64,000 nt of DNA from Nocardia blacklockiae (GCF_015477355.1 NZ_JADLRJ010000018.1:1-64000), one strand, 5' to 3'; shown: positions 17,299 to 24,396, counted from the stretch's first letter. Made by a program: numbers and translations. The notes: generated by a model not told the origin, from the sequence alone.

Positions 17299-19425
17299 TC
17301 ACCAGTGCAGGCCGGGGATTCGGTTCGCTACGCGGGCGGCGGGGGCGGGCAGGCTCATCAAGGGCTGGACCACCGGGGCCAGGGCGAGCAGGGGGCTGCG
17401 GGTGGGTGCGGCGGCCTCGGTGGTTCGTGTGGAAGCTGTCGCCCGGACCGTCCGTGTCGTGGTGGTGGGCGTTGCCGCCGAAGTGTCGTCGGCGCTTTGC
17501 GCGGCGTCGGCATCCGCCGGGGCAGCGTCGGTGTTCCGGGCCGGGGTGGCGTCGGTGGCGCGTGCCGGGGTGGTGTCGCCGAACATACGGAAGCCGCGGT
17601 GCAGGATGGCCTTCTTCACCGAGGGCAGCACGGTGTCGACCAGTTGGGCGAAGGTGCCGATCGGGGTGTCGATGCGGGCCGGGCGCTGTTCCAGGGCGCG
17701 CACGACCAGATCGGCGGCCTGCTCGGGGCTGTGCACCGGAATCGAGCGGTACAGCTCGGTGGGCGCGATCATCGGCGTGCGCACCAGCGGCATCCGCACC
17801 GAGGTGAAAGTGATTCCCGCGTCGGCGTTCTCGACGGCCGCGATCTCGCTGAACGTGTCCAGCGCCGACTTGCTCGCCACGTAGGCGGCGAAGCGCGGCA
17901 GCTTGGTCTGCACGGCGATCGAGGAGATGTTCACGAAATGCCCGAACCGGCGTTCCCGCATCGCGGGCAGCAGCGCCAGGATCAACCGCACCGCGCCGAA
18001 ATAGTTGACCGCCATGGTCCGCTCGAAGTCGTGCATCCGGTCGGTGGAGTCCAGCACCGAGCGGCGGATCGAACGCCCGGCGTTGTTGACCGCGTAGTCG
18101 ACGTGCCCGTGATCGGCGAGCACCTGCTTGACGAGCAGCTCGACCGCCTTCTCGTCGGTGATGTCGCACGAATACGCTTGTGCCGCACCGCCTTCGGCGC
18201 GCACGGCGGCGGCCGCCGCCTCCAGCTCGTCGAGGTTGCGGGCGACCATCAGCACGGTCGCGCCGCGGCGGGCGACCGCGTGCGAGGTGGCCAGGCCGAT
18301 GCCGGAGGAGGCGCCGGTGATGAGCACGATCCGGCCGCGCAGCGGGTCCCCGGTGTCGACGCGCCGCGCGCGATCGGGGTCGAGGTGCGCGCGCCAGTAG
18401 TCCCACAGCTTGTCGGCGTAGGAGTCGAACGCGGGCACCGGCAGGCCGCGCAGCCGCGCGCGGGTGGAGTCGGAGACGAACTCGGACTCGAAGGACACGT
18501 GCGGTGCCACCTCGGCGGGAACGCCCAACTGCTGCATCAGCAGATCGCGCACCGCGGTCGCGCCCGGCACCTGCGCGAGCGCCCGCAGCGCGGCGTTGCT
18601 GCCGGGCAGCGTGCCCAGGCCGGTGGGCGCCCCGGCGGCCCGCGCCAGCGCGGCGTAGATGTCGCCGAACGGCTGCGGCTCCGGATTCACCAGGTGGAAG
18701 GTGCGTTTGTTCGGTCCGGGCCGGGTGATCAGCCGCACCATGGCCGCGGCGACGTAGTCGACCGGAACGATGTTGGTGGCGCCGAGGTCCGGCAGGGGCA
18801 GCGGCAGTTCCGCGGGCAGGCCCGCGAGGCGGGCGATGGCCGGGAAGAAGTAGTAGGGGCCGTCGATCTTGTCCATCTCGCCGGTGCGCGAATCGCCGAC
18901 GATGATCGCGGGCCGATACACCCGCCAGCGCAGGCCCTTCGCCTCGCGGACCAGCTTCTCGGCCGCGAACTTGGTGCGGTGGTAGGGGGAGTGCAGCTGC
19001 TGGCCGAGGTCGAAGTCGTCCTCGAAGAACTTGCCGCGGTGGTCGCCCGCGACCGCGACCGACGACACGTGGTGCAGCATCGCCCCCAGCTCGGTGGCCA
19101 GCGCGACGACCGACCGGGTGCCGGCGACGTTCGCGGCGTAGGCGGACTCCTCGTCGGCGGTCATGTCGTAGACCGCGCCCGCGTGCACGATGTGCTCGAC
19201 ACGGGGCGGATCGTCTTGCAGCCCAAGGTTTTCGGCGGTCAGGTCGCCGATGAGGGGGAAGACCCGGTGCTCGGCGTCCCAGCCGGCGGCCAGCTCGGTG
19301 AGCTTGGCGACCGAGGCCTCCCGCACGAGTACGTGGACCACCGCGTCGCGATCGTGTTCGAGCAGGCCCTGCACCACTCGCCGCCCCAGAAAACCGGTGC
19401 CGCCCGTCACGAGATAGGAGACCAT
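17299..19425 (-). CDS. Two-domain fatty acyl-CoA reductase (SDR fusion)
   Basis: A 708-residue fusion. Residues 1-370 are an extended SDR/male-sterility reductase: YLVTGGTGFLGRRVV nucleotide site, HVSSVAVAGD and YHRTKFAAEKLV (YxxxK). Residues 380-640 are a classical SDR: VLITGASSGIGLA, NNAGRS, ISSIA and YVASKSALD. The same order occurs in the mycobacterial acyl-CoA reductase Rv3391 (AcrA1) and related wax-ester enzymes, which turn acyl-CoA to aldehyde and then alcohol. Residues about 610-690 hold a Thr/Ala/Asp-rich low-complexity stretch before the final PLMSLPAPAARVANRIPGLHW-like tail. ATG at 19425 follows GGAGGG. A promoter is suggested at 19592-19620. Confidence 0.87.
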   Translation of the reverse strand: MVSYLVTGGTGFLGRRVVQGLLEHDRDAVVHVLVREASVAKLTELAAGWDAEHRVFPLIGDLTAENLGLQDDPPRVEHIVHAGAVYDMTADEESAYAANVAGTRSVVALATELGAMLHHVSSVAVAGDHRGKFFEDDFDLGQQLHSPYHRTKFAAEKLVREAKGLRWRVYRPAIIVGDSRTGEMDKIDGPYYFFPAIARLAGLPAELPLPLPDLGATNIVPVDYVAAAMVRLITRPGPNKRTFHLVNPEPQPFGDIYAALARAAGAPTGLGTLPGSNAALRALAQVPGATAVRDLLMQQLGVPAEVAPHVSFESEFVSDSTRARLRGLPVPAFDSYADKLWDYWRAHLDPDRARRVDTGDPLRGRIVLITGASSGIGLATSHAVARRGATVLMVARNLDELEAAAAAVRAEGGAAQAYSCDITDEKAVELLVKQVLADHGHVDYAVNNAGRSIRRSVLDSTDRMHDFERTMAVNYFGAVRLILALLPAMRERRFGHFVNISSIAVQTKLPRFAAYVASKSALDTFSEIAAVENADAGITFTSVRMPLVRTPMIAPTELYRSIPVHSPEQAADLVVRALEQRPARIDTPIGTFAQLVDTVLPSVKKAILHRGFRMFGDTTPARATDATPARNTDAAPADADAAQSADDTSAATPTTTTRTVRATASTRTTEAAAPTRSPLLALAPVVQPLMSLPAPAARVANRIPGLHW

Positions 19426-19591
19426 CGTCCCTCCTGGCTTGTCGAACCTGTTGCCGCGCAGGGGTTCTCGTCCGATGCGCAACACTGTTCGCCCGACATG
19501 CATCGGTGGATGCGGACGTTGCGGGATGTCGGGCTCTCCGGCGGAAGCGGGAGCCCTGGATAGAAACACCTTCGTGTCTAACTGGTGAGTA

Positions 19592-19620
19592 ACTTTAGCG
19601 GCGGGCCCATGTTCTCGCAA
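19592..19620 (-). promoter_or_regulatory. Putative sigma-A type promoter for the acyl-CoA reductase gene
   Basis: On the minus strand TTGCGA (19620-19615) and TAAAGT (19597-19592) are separated by exactly 17 bases. Transcription would start near 19585 and give a leader of about 160 bases. The leader includes GTTACTCACCAGTTAG, an imperfect repeat that could bind a regulator. The rest of the 323-bp gap 19426-19748 shows no gene. Confidence 0.4.
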
Positions 19621-19748
19621 CAGAAGAGCGCCCCGTGTGATGTATGTCCTGTCACCACTGAGGCGCTGTTCGGTATGTGTGTCAATGGGTTTGGTGTAAC
19701 CGCCCGGAGCAGGTGGCTACTTGTCGGCTAACGCGGAGTGTGGGGGGA

Positions 19749-20429
19749 TCAGCCCTGTCGCCGCACCGGGAACTCCGCCGCGAGTTCGCGGAACAGGGCG
19801 GTGTTGAAGTCGAAGGCGCGCTGGCATTCGCCCAGGACGCGCTGCTTCTCGAGATCGTCGACAGCCAGCCGGTCCAGCAGCGTGCGGTACTCCCGCTTGA
19901 ACGCCGCGGGGTTGGGGATCTGCTCGAAGACGTAGAACCGCACCCCGTCGCCGCGTTTGGGCAACTGCCACAGTTTCTCGGCGGTGCCCCGAATGACCTG
20001 TCCGCCCGACAGATCCCCGAGATAGCGGGTGTAGTGGTGGGCGACGTACCCGGCCGGCCAGGTGCGCGCGCACTCCTCGATGCGGGCGGCGTAGTCGGCC
20101 GTCGCGGGCAGCGGGTCCAGCTCGTCGCGCCAGCCGTCGCCGCCGAGGTGTGCCAGATCCGCCTCGAGGTGAGCCAGCCGAGCCAGTTCGGGTCGGACGA
20201 ACGGCCCCGCGACGGGGTCTCCGGCCAGATGATCCCAGTGCGCCTCGAGTGACCGGTACACATGCCACAGCTGCCCGGTGTAGCGATAGAACGCCGCCAC
20301 CCCGAGGGCCCCGCCGAGCATGTCGCTCATGAACGTCGAGTTCTCCGCATCGGCGTGCTGCCGCGCGGTGGCGCTGCGAATCTGCGCCGAGAAGGGTACG
20401 GCCTCCGTCGATGTACTGGTCTCCGGCAT
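19749..20429 (-). CDS. Heme oxygenase (biliverdin-producing)
   Basis: A 226-residue heme oxygenase of the HmuO type. His25 in TARQHADAE is the proximal heme ligand position, and YTRYLGDLSGGQVIRG at 133-148 carries the distal-helix GDLSGGQ signature. The remaining all-helical pattern (FYRYTGQLWHVYRSLE, YYRTLLDRL-like region) fits the family. It opens heme to biliverdin, CO and iron, mostly for iron supply. The ATG at 20429 has GGGAGCGGAAG upstream; an in-frame start eight codons earlier is less likely. The iron-box-like sequence at 20459-20475 suggests induction under iron shortage. Confidence 0.9.
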   Translation of the reverse strand: MPETSTSTEAVPFSAQIRSATARQHADAENSTFMSDMLGGALGVAAFYRYTGQLWHVYRSLEAHWDHLAGDPVAGPFVRPELARLAHLEADLAHLGGDGWRDELDPLPATADYAARIEECARTWPAGYVAHHYTRYLGDLSGGQVIRGTAEKLWQLPKRGDGVRFYVFEQIPNPAAFKREYRTLLDRLAVDDLEKQRVLGECQRAFDFNTALFRELAAEFPVRRQG

Positions 20430-20458
20430 CTTCCGCTCCCTGGTCCGCCCCACCCAAC

Positions 20459-20475
20459 AACTATGGCTTACCTAA
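20459..20475 (-). promoter_or_regulatory. Putative IdeR/DtxR iron box upstream of heme oxygenase
   Basis: Read on the minus strand the sequence is TTAGGTAAGCCATAGTT. The left half TTAGGT and the central AG-C core match the TTAGGTTAGGCTAACCTAA iron-box consensus, with the right half degenerate (about 11 of 19 positions match over the full window). It lies 30 bp upstream of the heme oxygenase start, where repression by iron-loaded IdeR would be effective. Confidence 0.45.
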
Positions 20476-20514
20476 CTTTCCGTCTCACGATACCCGCGCG
20501 CCCGTCCTCTCGAA

Positions 20515-21303
20515 TCAAACTTTCGGACGGGGTCGAGTCGCCGCGTCGGCTTTCGGCAGCGCTCGGGCCGCGGTGACGAGGCGCGTGACCGCGGATTTGC
20601 TCATGCCGGTGCGTGCGCCGATGGCCGCGTGCGACAGGCCCGCCTCGTGCTTGAGCCGCAGCACTTCGGCGACCTTCACCGGGTCGCGCCGCCCCGCCGG
20701 GTCGGCGGCGCACAGTGCCGCCGCGGTCCGCGTCCACCGATCCGGTCCGGGCGGCAGCTGGGGCGCGGGTTCCGGGTCGGGCGTATCGGTACGGACCGCC
20801 GTGGCGTGGACCGGTTCGGGATCGGTATGGGCGGGTTCACGGTCGTGGTGCTCGCTGAGGATCATGTGGGCCAGCGCCGCGCCCATCCCGAGGACCGCGA
20901 CCGGCAGAACGGCCACGAGCACCGTCACGGGCCACGGCGCGGTCGTCATCCCGGCGGCCGTCATCAGGTGATACGCGACCTGCCCGAGTGCTCCGAGAGT
21001 CAGCGATCCGAACGCGGAGTACTTCGCATAGGCCCGCGTCCGATCCGCCCGGATCCGCCCGCCCAGCCAGACGTACAGCCCATAGGTCGCGTAGGTCTCC
21101 ATGCCGATCGGCAGCGTGATCGCGGAGTTGACGGTGAACCCGTCCACAATCCCGGGCAGCGGATGCACCGGCCCGAACCCGGTCAGCTCCCCGAGCCCGA
21201 CCCACCCGGACCAGATCGCCACGAACGCGGGCAACGCCAACACGGCCAACGGCCACACTCGCGGCCCGGTGCGCACCGACCCCGCATCGATTCTGTCGGT
21301 CAT
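20515..21303 (-). CDS. Multi-pass membrane protein with C-terminal HTH, integrative-element type
   Basis: A 262-residue protein. About four hydrophobic segments (roughly 17-35, 52-72, 92-115 and 122-145) form an N-terminal membrane part with GWVGLGELTGFG and a YGLYVWLGGR loop. A charged Pro-rich linker follows, then a C-terminal helix-turn-helix (KHEAGLSHAAIGARTGMSKS, then AVTRLV). Similar proteins, as I recall, are carried on actinomycete integrative and conjugative elements, often mislabelled as ABC permeases; they may act in plasmid spread or its control. The ATG at 21303 has CTGGAG upstream. Its position next to the tRNA-like halves and the XRE locus supports an island origin. Confidence 0.6.
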   Translation of the reverse strand: MTDRIDAGSVRTGPRVWPLAVLALPAFVAIWSGWVGLGELTGFGPVHPLPGIVDGFTVNSAITLPIGMETYATYGLYVWLGGRIRADRTRAYAKYSAFGSLTLGALGQVAYHLMTAAGMTTAPWPVTVLVAVLPVAVLGMGAALAHMILSEHHDREPAHTDPEPVHATAVRTDTPDPEPAPQLPPGPDRWTRTAAALCAADPAGRRDPVKVAEVLRLKHEAGLSHAAIGARTGMSKSAVTRLVTAARALPKADAATRPRPKV

Positions 21304-21470
21304 CACTACATCTCCAGCTGCTCCGGCGCCCCTGGTTCCCCAGCACCGCCCTGCCCATGTAACGCCACACCCGCCGGAAATCGGCGTGGCGAATTCCCCT
21401 GGCGCGCCCCATCGGACCGGTCGGCCGCCATCATCCGAAGACGGCTGTGCTCCATCGCTTGCCGCCGCAA

Positions 21471-21779
21471 TCACTTCCGTTTCGACTGAAGTTGCCATCG
21501 CGCGAACGACAGTCGCGGTGTCACCGTCTCCACATCGGCGAGACCCATCACCGAGTGCAGGGTGAGGATGCCGAGATGGTCGGTTGAGGGTGTGATCACG
21601 GCCTGAGCGTCGACGGCACGCACTTGATCGACGAGCGGGATACGGCTCGCGATCGGCGGCCACACCAGGCGGTAACCGAGATGCCGCGCAAGTCGCCGGA
21701 CTTGAGCGGTACCCCAATCGAGCGCCGGCGCTTCCGGGTGGACCCAGCCGAGCGCGATTGGAAGGCGGCCGTCCATCAT
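21471..21779 (-). CDS. 102-residue hypothetical protein, translationally coupled to a membrane microprotein
   Basis: A 102-residue alpha/beta protein: LPIALGWVHPEAP, AQVRRLARHLGYRLVWPP, VDAQAVITPSTDHLG and a basic ARWQLQSKRK end. The strand-helix order and the phrase on a position in time or place to be tested (AQAVITPSTDHLG) resemble a small Rossmann-like or resolvase-N-terminal-like fold, but I cannot name a family. Its ATG (21779) overlaps the stop of the 38-residue gene in ATGA form, so translation is probably coupled. GAGGAAG lies about eight bases upstream. It belongs to the minus-strand arm of a divergent locus with the XRE operon. Confidence 0.6.
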   Translation of the reverse strand: MMDGRLPIALGWVHPEAPALDWGTAQVRRLARHLGYRLVWPPIASRIPLVDQVRAVDAQAVITPSTDHLGILTLHSVMGLADVETVTPRLSFARWQLQSKRK

Positions 21780-21892
21780 CGGCGGCTCTTCCTCGAGTCG
21801 GTGGGCCGCGGCTGCTCGCCGCGTGCGGGCAACGCGACCATGGCGATCGTGAACACGATCAGCCCCAGAATCAATAGAACAACCAGCCACAT
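21776..21892 (-). CDS. 38-residue single-span membrane microprotein
   Basis: A very short gene: ATG at 21892, stop TGA at 21778-21776. The product begins MWLVVLLILGLIVFTIAMVA, an uninterrupted hydrophobic span, followed by a charged tail (LPARGEQPRPTDSRKSRR). The topology is one transmembrane helix with a basic cytoplasmic or external tail. GGGAGG with seven bases spacing precedes the start, one of the best ribosome sites in the region, and the stop overlaps the next start as ATGA. Both points argue for real translation. Function unknown; small proteins of this shape are seen as membrane toxins, signal transducers or subunit stabilisers. Confidence 0.6.
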   Translation of the reverse strand: MWLVVLLILGLIVFTIAMVALPARGEQPRPTDSRKSRR

Positions 21893-21997
21893 CGCACAAC
21901 CCTCCCGGTTCGATTGGTGAGCGCCTGCCGTAGATCCGCGACGCTCGACGGCGAGCTTCCTCGAAGCTACGAACGATGACCGTCCGGACGGAAGGAA

Positions 21998-22015
21998 GTT
22001 GCGATATGTTGCGAC
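21998..22015. promoter_or_regulatory. Operator half-cluster A: two GTTGCGA repeats 10 bp apart
   Basis: GTTGCGATATGTTGCGAC holds GTTGCGA at 21998-22004 and 22008-22014, exactly one helical turn apart. The 10-mer ATGTTGCGAC at 22006-22015 is the exact reverse complement of GTCGCAACAT at 22115-22124. The cluster lies 106 bp upstream of the microprotein start; a perfect palindrome CCGTCCGGACGG (21980-21991) is next to it. Confidence 0.5.
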
Positions 22016-22096
22016 AAGTAGTCAAAAACGCCGAAAAACGCAGCCGCGCAAGTACAAAGGCTTGACCTACGGTGCCCAGCCAGTGACCATGGGAGT

Positions 22097-22124
22097 GTTG
22101 CAAGTCCGCAACTAGTCGCAACAT
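22097..22124. promoter_or_regulatory. Operator half-cluster B: mirrored CGCAAC repeats before the XRE operon
   Basis: CGCAAC occurs at 22107-22112 and 22117-22122, again 10 bp apart, preceded by GTTGCAAG at 22097-22104. The cluster is the inverted counterpart of the one at 21998-22015. It lies 20 bp before the ATG at 22144. A TTGACC hexamer (22062-22067) with GACCAT 17 bases later would put the transcription start inside this cluster, so a bound protein would block it. Confidence 0.5.
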
Positions 22125-22143
22125 CGTAGGCAGGGGGCCAACC

Positions 22144-22338
22144 ATGCGCCTAACGTTCGTCGCCAAGGATCCGGGATCGAACCCCACCGGCTCACCGACG
22201 CTCTACCGCACCGATCGTGGTTCGTGGGTAGTGCAGGGCTGGGTAATAGACGATCCTGAAACGCTGGCACAGATGAACATTCCCGAAGGCGAATCGTGCG
22301 TCGAGATTCCCGACCGCCTCGTGCCGTTCTTCGAATAG
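22144..22338 (+). CDS. Small conserved actinobacterial protein (64 aa), first gene of XRE operon
   Basis: A 64-residue protein with no membrane segment: MRLTFVAKDPGSN, then TLYRTDRGSWVVQGWVIDD, then an acidic EGESCVEIPDRLVPFF end. This pattern is common as the first gene in actinomycete clusters that also encode DUF6879 and XRE-DUF5753 proteins. It likely forms a small beta-rich domain. GGGGG lies six bases before the ATG. The next gene starts 12 bp after its stop, so all three plus-strand genes appear to form one operon. No biochemical role is known to me. Confidence 0.7.
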   Translation: MRLTFVAKDPGSNPTGSPTLYRTDRGSWVVQGWVIDDPETLAQMNIPEGESCVEIPDRLVPFFE

Positions 22339-22350
22339 CAAGGGAGGGCA

Positions 22351-22869
22351 GTGGACGAAATCAGCGACGACGAATTCGAGCGCCTACTAGTCGAATTCGA
22401 GCGTAGCTCGGACCATCTCGAAACCCGCGACGCCTACGGTACTACGGTTGAGCTTCCGCACATGGCACAGTGGGCGGCCGGTGAGCCGGACGACCTCGGA
22501 TGGCTGCAAGGGTGGTGCTCGACGCTGCGTGAGCACACCGCGGCCGGTCGCAGGGTTCGCCGGGCTCGCATCGTCTCGGAACCGTTGAGTGACTATCAAC
22601 TTTGGTCGCACAGCATCGCCGGTCCGATGGTCGACGCGGGCGAGGACATTCGGTGGACGCCGCGCCGGTTGGTGTCCTCGATAGGCATTCCGGGCAACGA
22701 TTTCTATCTGTTCGACGAACGCGCCGTCGTTTTCCTGCACTACGCAGGAAACGGACGCGGCATCGCAAAAACCATATCGAGCGACCAGCACGATATTGCG
22801 TTGTGCCACAATGCGTTCGAGTCGGTTTGGGCTCTGGCGATTCCGCATCGTGAGTATCAGCCCGTCTAG
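22351..22869 (+). CDS. DUF6879-family protein
   Basis: A 172-residue soluble protein. The core segments AWRLETRDAY-like (here HLETRDAYGTTVE), RRARIVSEPLSDYQLW, AGEDIRWTPR and NDFYLFDERAVVFLHYAGNG fit DUF6879, a family found beside XRE-DUF5753 regulators in actinomycetes (WhiJ-like loci). Its role is unknown; partners of such regulators have been linked to developmental control in Streptomyces. The GTG at 22351 has GGGAGGG upstream. The XRE gene starts 20 bp before this stop, indicating tight coupling. Confidence 0.75.
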   Translation: MDEISDDEFERLLVEFERSSDHLETRDAYGTTVELPHMAQWAAGEPDDLGWLQGWCSTLREHTAAGRRVRRARIVSEPLSDYQLWSHSIAGPMVDAGEDIRWTPRRLVSSIGIPGNDFYLFDERAVVFLHYAGNGRGIAKTISSDQHDIALCHNAFESVWALAIPHREYQPV

Positions 22870-23701
22870 TTCGGCGCACGAAGCTCGGCGCGCGCTCGGA
22901 GGTCGGCTCCGCGACATCCGCAAGGAAGCGGGACTGACCATCCGGGCGCTCGGCGAGCTTACGGGCCAGCACTACACCCGCGTATCGAAGATCGAAAACG
23001 GCGTTCAGTTGCCGACCGACGCCGATATTCAGGCTTGGTGCCGCGCCTGCGACGCCGACGACCAGGCGCTCGACCTCGTCGCGACGATGCGCGCGGTCGA
23101 TTCCGCGTACGTCGAGTTTCGGCGGCAATCGCGCGCGGGCATGAAACGCGTACTCGGTGCGCACACCCAGAAGCGCTACGAGCAGACCCACGTGTTTCGT
23201 ATCTACGAGCACAACGTGATTCCAGGCCTGTTCCAGACGGCGGAATACTCCGCGGCCATGCTGCGGTTCTGGATTCGGTTTCTCGGCACCCCGAACGATG
23301 TCGACGACGCGGTCGCCGTCCGGCTGCAGCGGCAACGGATCCTGCAGCGCGGCGGCAAACGGTTCGTTGTCGTTCTCGAGGAACAAGCTCTGCGAACATG
23401 GTTCGGCACCGCCGAGACACAGGCCGGCCAACTCGGCCGCCTCCTCGAACTGATGGCGCTACCCAACATCTCGGTCGGAATCGTGCCGCTCATGACCGAA
23501 CGCGACGCGGTCGCCTCGGCCGGGTTCTGGATCTTCGACAACGAACTCGTCGCGCTCGAAACACCAACCGCGAGTATCCAAGTCACCCAGCCAGCCGAGA
23601 TCGACATGTACGCACGGATGTTCGAGGTACTCAAGGGTGCCGCCGTCTATGGCCGCGACGCACGCGCGCTCATCATCGACGTCCTCAGGGAACTCGGCTG
23701 A
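22850..23701 (+). CDS. XRE-family regulator with DUF5753 sensor domain
   Basis: A 283-residue regulator. Residues 10-70 form the Cro/CI-type HTH: ALGGRLRDIRKEAGLTIRAL, then TGQHYTRVSKIENGVQLP. Residues 95-280 match DUF5753: YEQTHVFRIYEHNVIPGLFQ, then QRQRILQRGGKRFVVVLEEQ, and LMALPNISVGIVPLM. Such proteins are numerous in Nocardia and Streptomyces and usually sit beside a DUF397 or DUF6879 partner. The GTG at 22850 overlaps the DUF6879 gene by 20 bp; an earlier in-frame ATG would give an unlikely Arg-rich extension. It is the natural candidate to bind the mirrored GTTGCGA repeats upstream of its own operon. Confidence 0.85.
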   Translation: MSISPSSSAHEARRALGGRLRDIRKEAGLTIRALGELTGQHYTRVSKIENGVQLPTDADIQAWCRACDADDQALDLVATMRAVDSAYVEFRRQSRAGMKRVLGAHTQKRYEQTHVFRIYEHNVIPGLFQTAEYSAAMLRFWIRFLGTPNDVDDAVAVRLQRQRILQRGGKRFVVVLEEQALRTWFGTAETQAGQLGRLLELMALPNISVGIVPLMTERDAVASAGFWIFDNELVALETPTASIQVTQPAEIDMYARMFEVLKGAAVYGRDARALIIDVLRELG

Positions 23702-23923
23702 ACGACTGCAACGCGCAGGAATATGAGCTCCGAACTTGCCGAATCGGCTGTCCGTCGGCATCGGCTCGAACAGCGGGAAGCGGTCGTGGTCGTCACCTCC
23801 TGTCGGCATAAACGAACCAGGGGCGGCGAGGGCGCCTGTCGCGCTAGACTTGTTCTACGCGAAGTCGTTGGGCTATCGAGCACGGTCACGGGGCCGGGGC
23901 TCACGAATCAAATCAGGTGGCCC

Positions 23924-24006
23924 GCAAAGCGGAAGGTCAGGGGTTCGATCCCCCTACGCTCCATCACATGGGGCGTTAGCTCAGCGGTAGAGCAGCCGCC
24001 TCCCTT
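23924..24006 (+). tRNA. tRNA-like halves in permuted order (3' half before 5' half)
   Basis: The 3' half comes first: anticodon-stem strand GCGGA (23929-23933), variable AGGTC, T-arm AGGGG-TTCGATC-CCCCT (23939-23955), acceptor strand ACGCTCC (23956-23962) and A73. Six bases later the 5' half follows: acceptor GGGGCGT (23970-23976), TA, D-arm GCTC-AGCGGTA-GAGC (23979-23993), A26, anticodon-stem strand GCCGC (23995-23999) and CT. The two acceptor strands pair over all seven positions with a G3-U70 wobble, and four of five anticodon-stem pairs form. The anticodon is unclear because the loop is split: CCC, CCA or GCA are possible depending on the join. It could be a permuted gene, or two eroded tandem copies at an integration site. 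Confidence 0.45.
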
Positions 24007-24009
24007 GAG

Positions 24010-24042
24010 CGTTGGGGGCAACCACAGTGGTTGCCCCCAACG
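24010..24042 (+). terminator. Perfect 15-bp hairpin after the tRNA-like halves
   Basis: CGTTGGGGGCAACCA (24010-24024) and TGGTTGCCCCCAACG (24028-24042) are fully complementary around a CAG loop. No U-tract follows, so it is either an actinobacterial U-less terminator or another structured element. It begins four bases after the 5' half of the tRNA-like sequence. Confidence 0.55.
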
Positions 24043-24364
24043 TGTTCATCAGCTAGGCCACGAACAGCGGTAGTTGTCCCGTTGTCAAGCGGCTCACCAT
24101 GGCAGGGCATCGCGCTGTCGCCCACGATTTGCACGCCATGCTGGAGCAGCAGTGGCGCCTGCGTGACGAGTATTGCGGAGGCGCATGATGCGATGCAGCG
24201 GCATCGCGCCTGTACTGCGCGTAAGGGGCGGCTTGGTCGGTGCTTGCCGAGGTGAAAAGAGTTAAGCCGGACCAGGCTCGAAATTGTTGAGGGACAGAAT
24301 GTTTCGTTCCTAGGAACGGGCCATGTCGCGAATGGTCGACCACCGGTCCGGAGTGTCTACAGTG

Positions 24365-24396
24365 AACGGGGCACGACTTGTAGGTCGTGCCCCGTT
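24365..24396 (-). terminator. Perfect 13-bp hairpin after the DUF4190 protein gene
   Basis: AACGGGGCACGAC (24365-24377) and GTCGTGCCCCGTT (24384-24396) pair fully around a TTGTAG loop. It lies 27 bp past the stop of the minus-strand gene ending at 24424 and is the likely transcription terminator for it, again without a U-tract. Confidence 0.6.

Noticed and set aside
17305-19563. 752-codon plus-strand frame opposite the acyl-CoA reductase
   Set aside because: Shadow of a gene with clear SDR motifs; product is low complexity (Gly, Arg, His, Gln).
20515-21303. ABC transporter permease
   Set aside because: No permease loop motif and no ATPase partner; the C-terminal helix-turn-helix does not fit a permease.
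22442-23431. Minus-strand frame across the DUF6879 and XRE genes
   Set aside because: Overlaps two motif-supported genes and shows no recognisable domain or ribosome site.
23969-24042. A normal tRNA gene starting at 23970
   Set aside because: D-arm and acceptor 5' strand are good, but the anticodon stem cannot close with what follows (GAGCG) and there is no T-arm downstream; the matching parts lie upstream instead.
24031-24255. Short plus-strand frame over the hairpin region
   Set aside because: It begins inside the 15-bp hairpin arm and has a composition unlike real proteins here.
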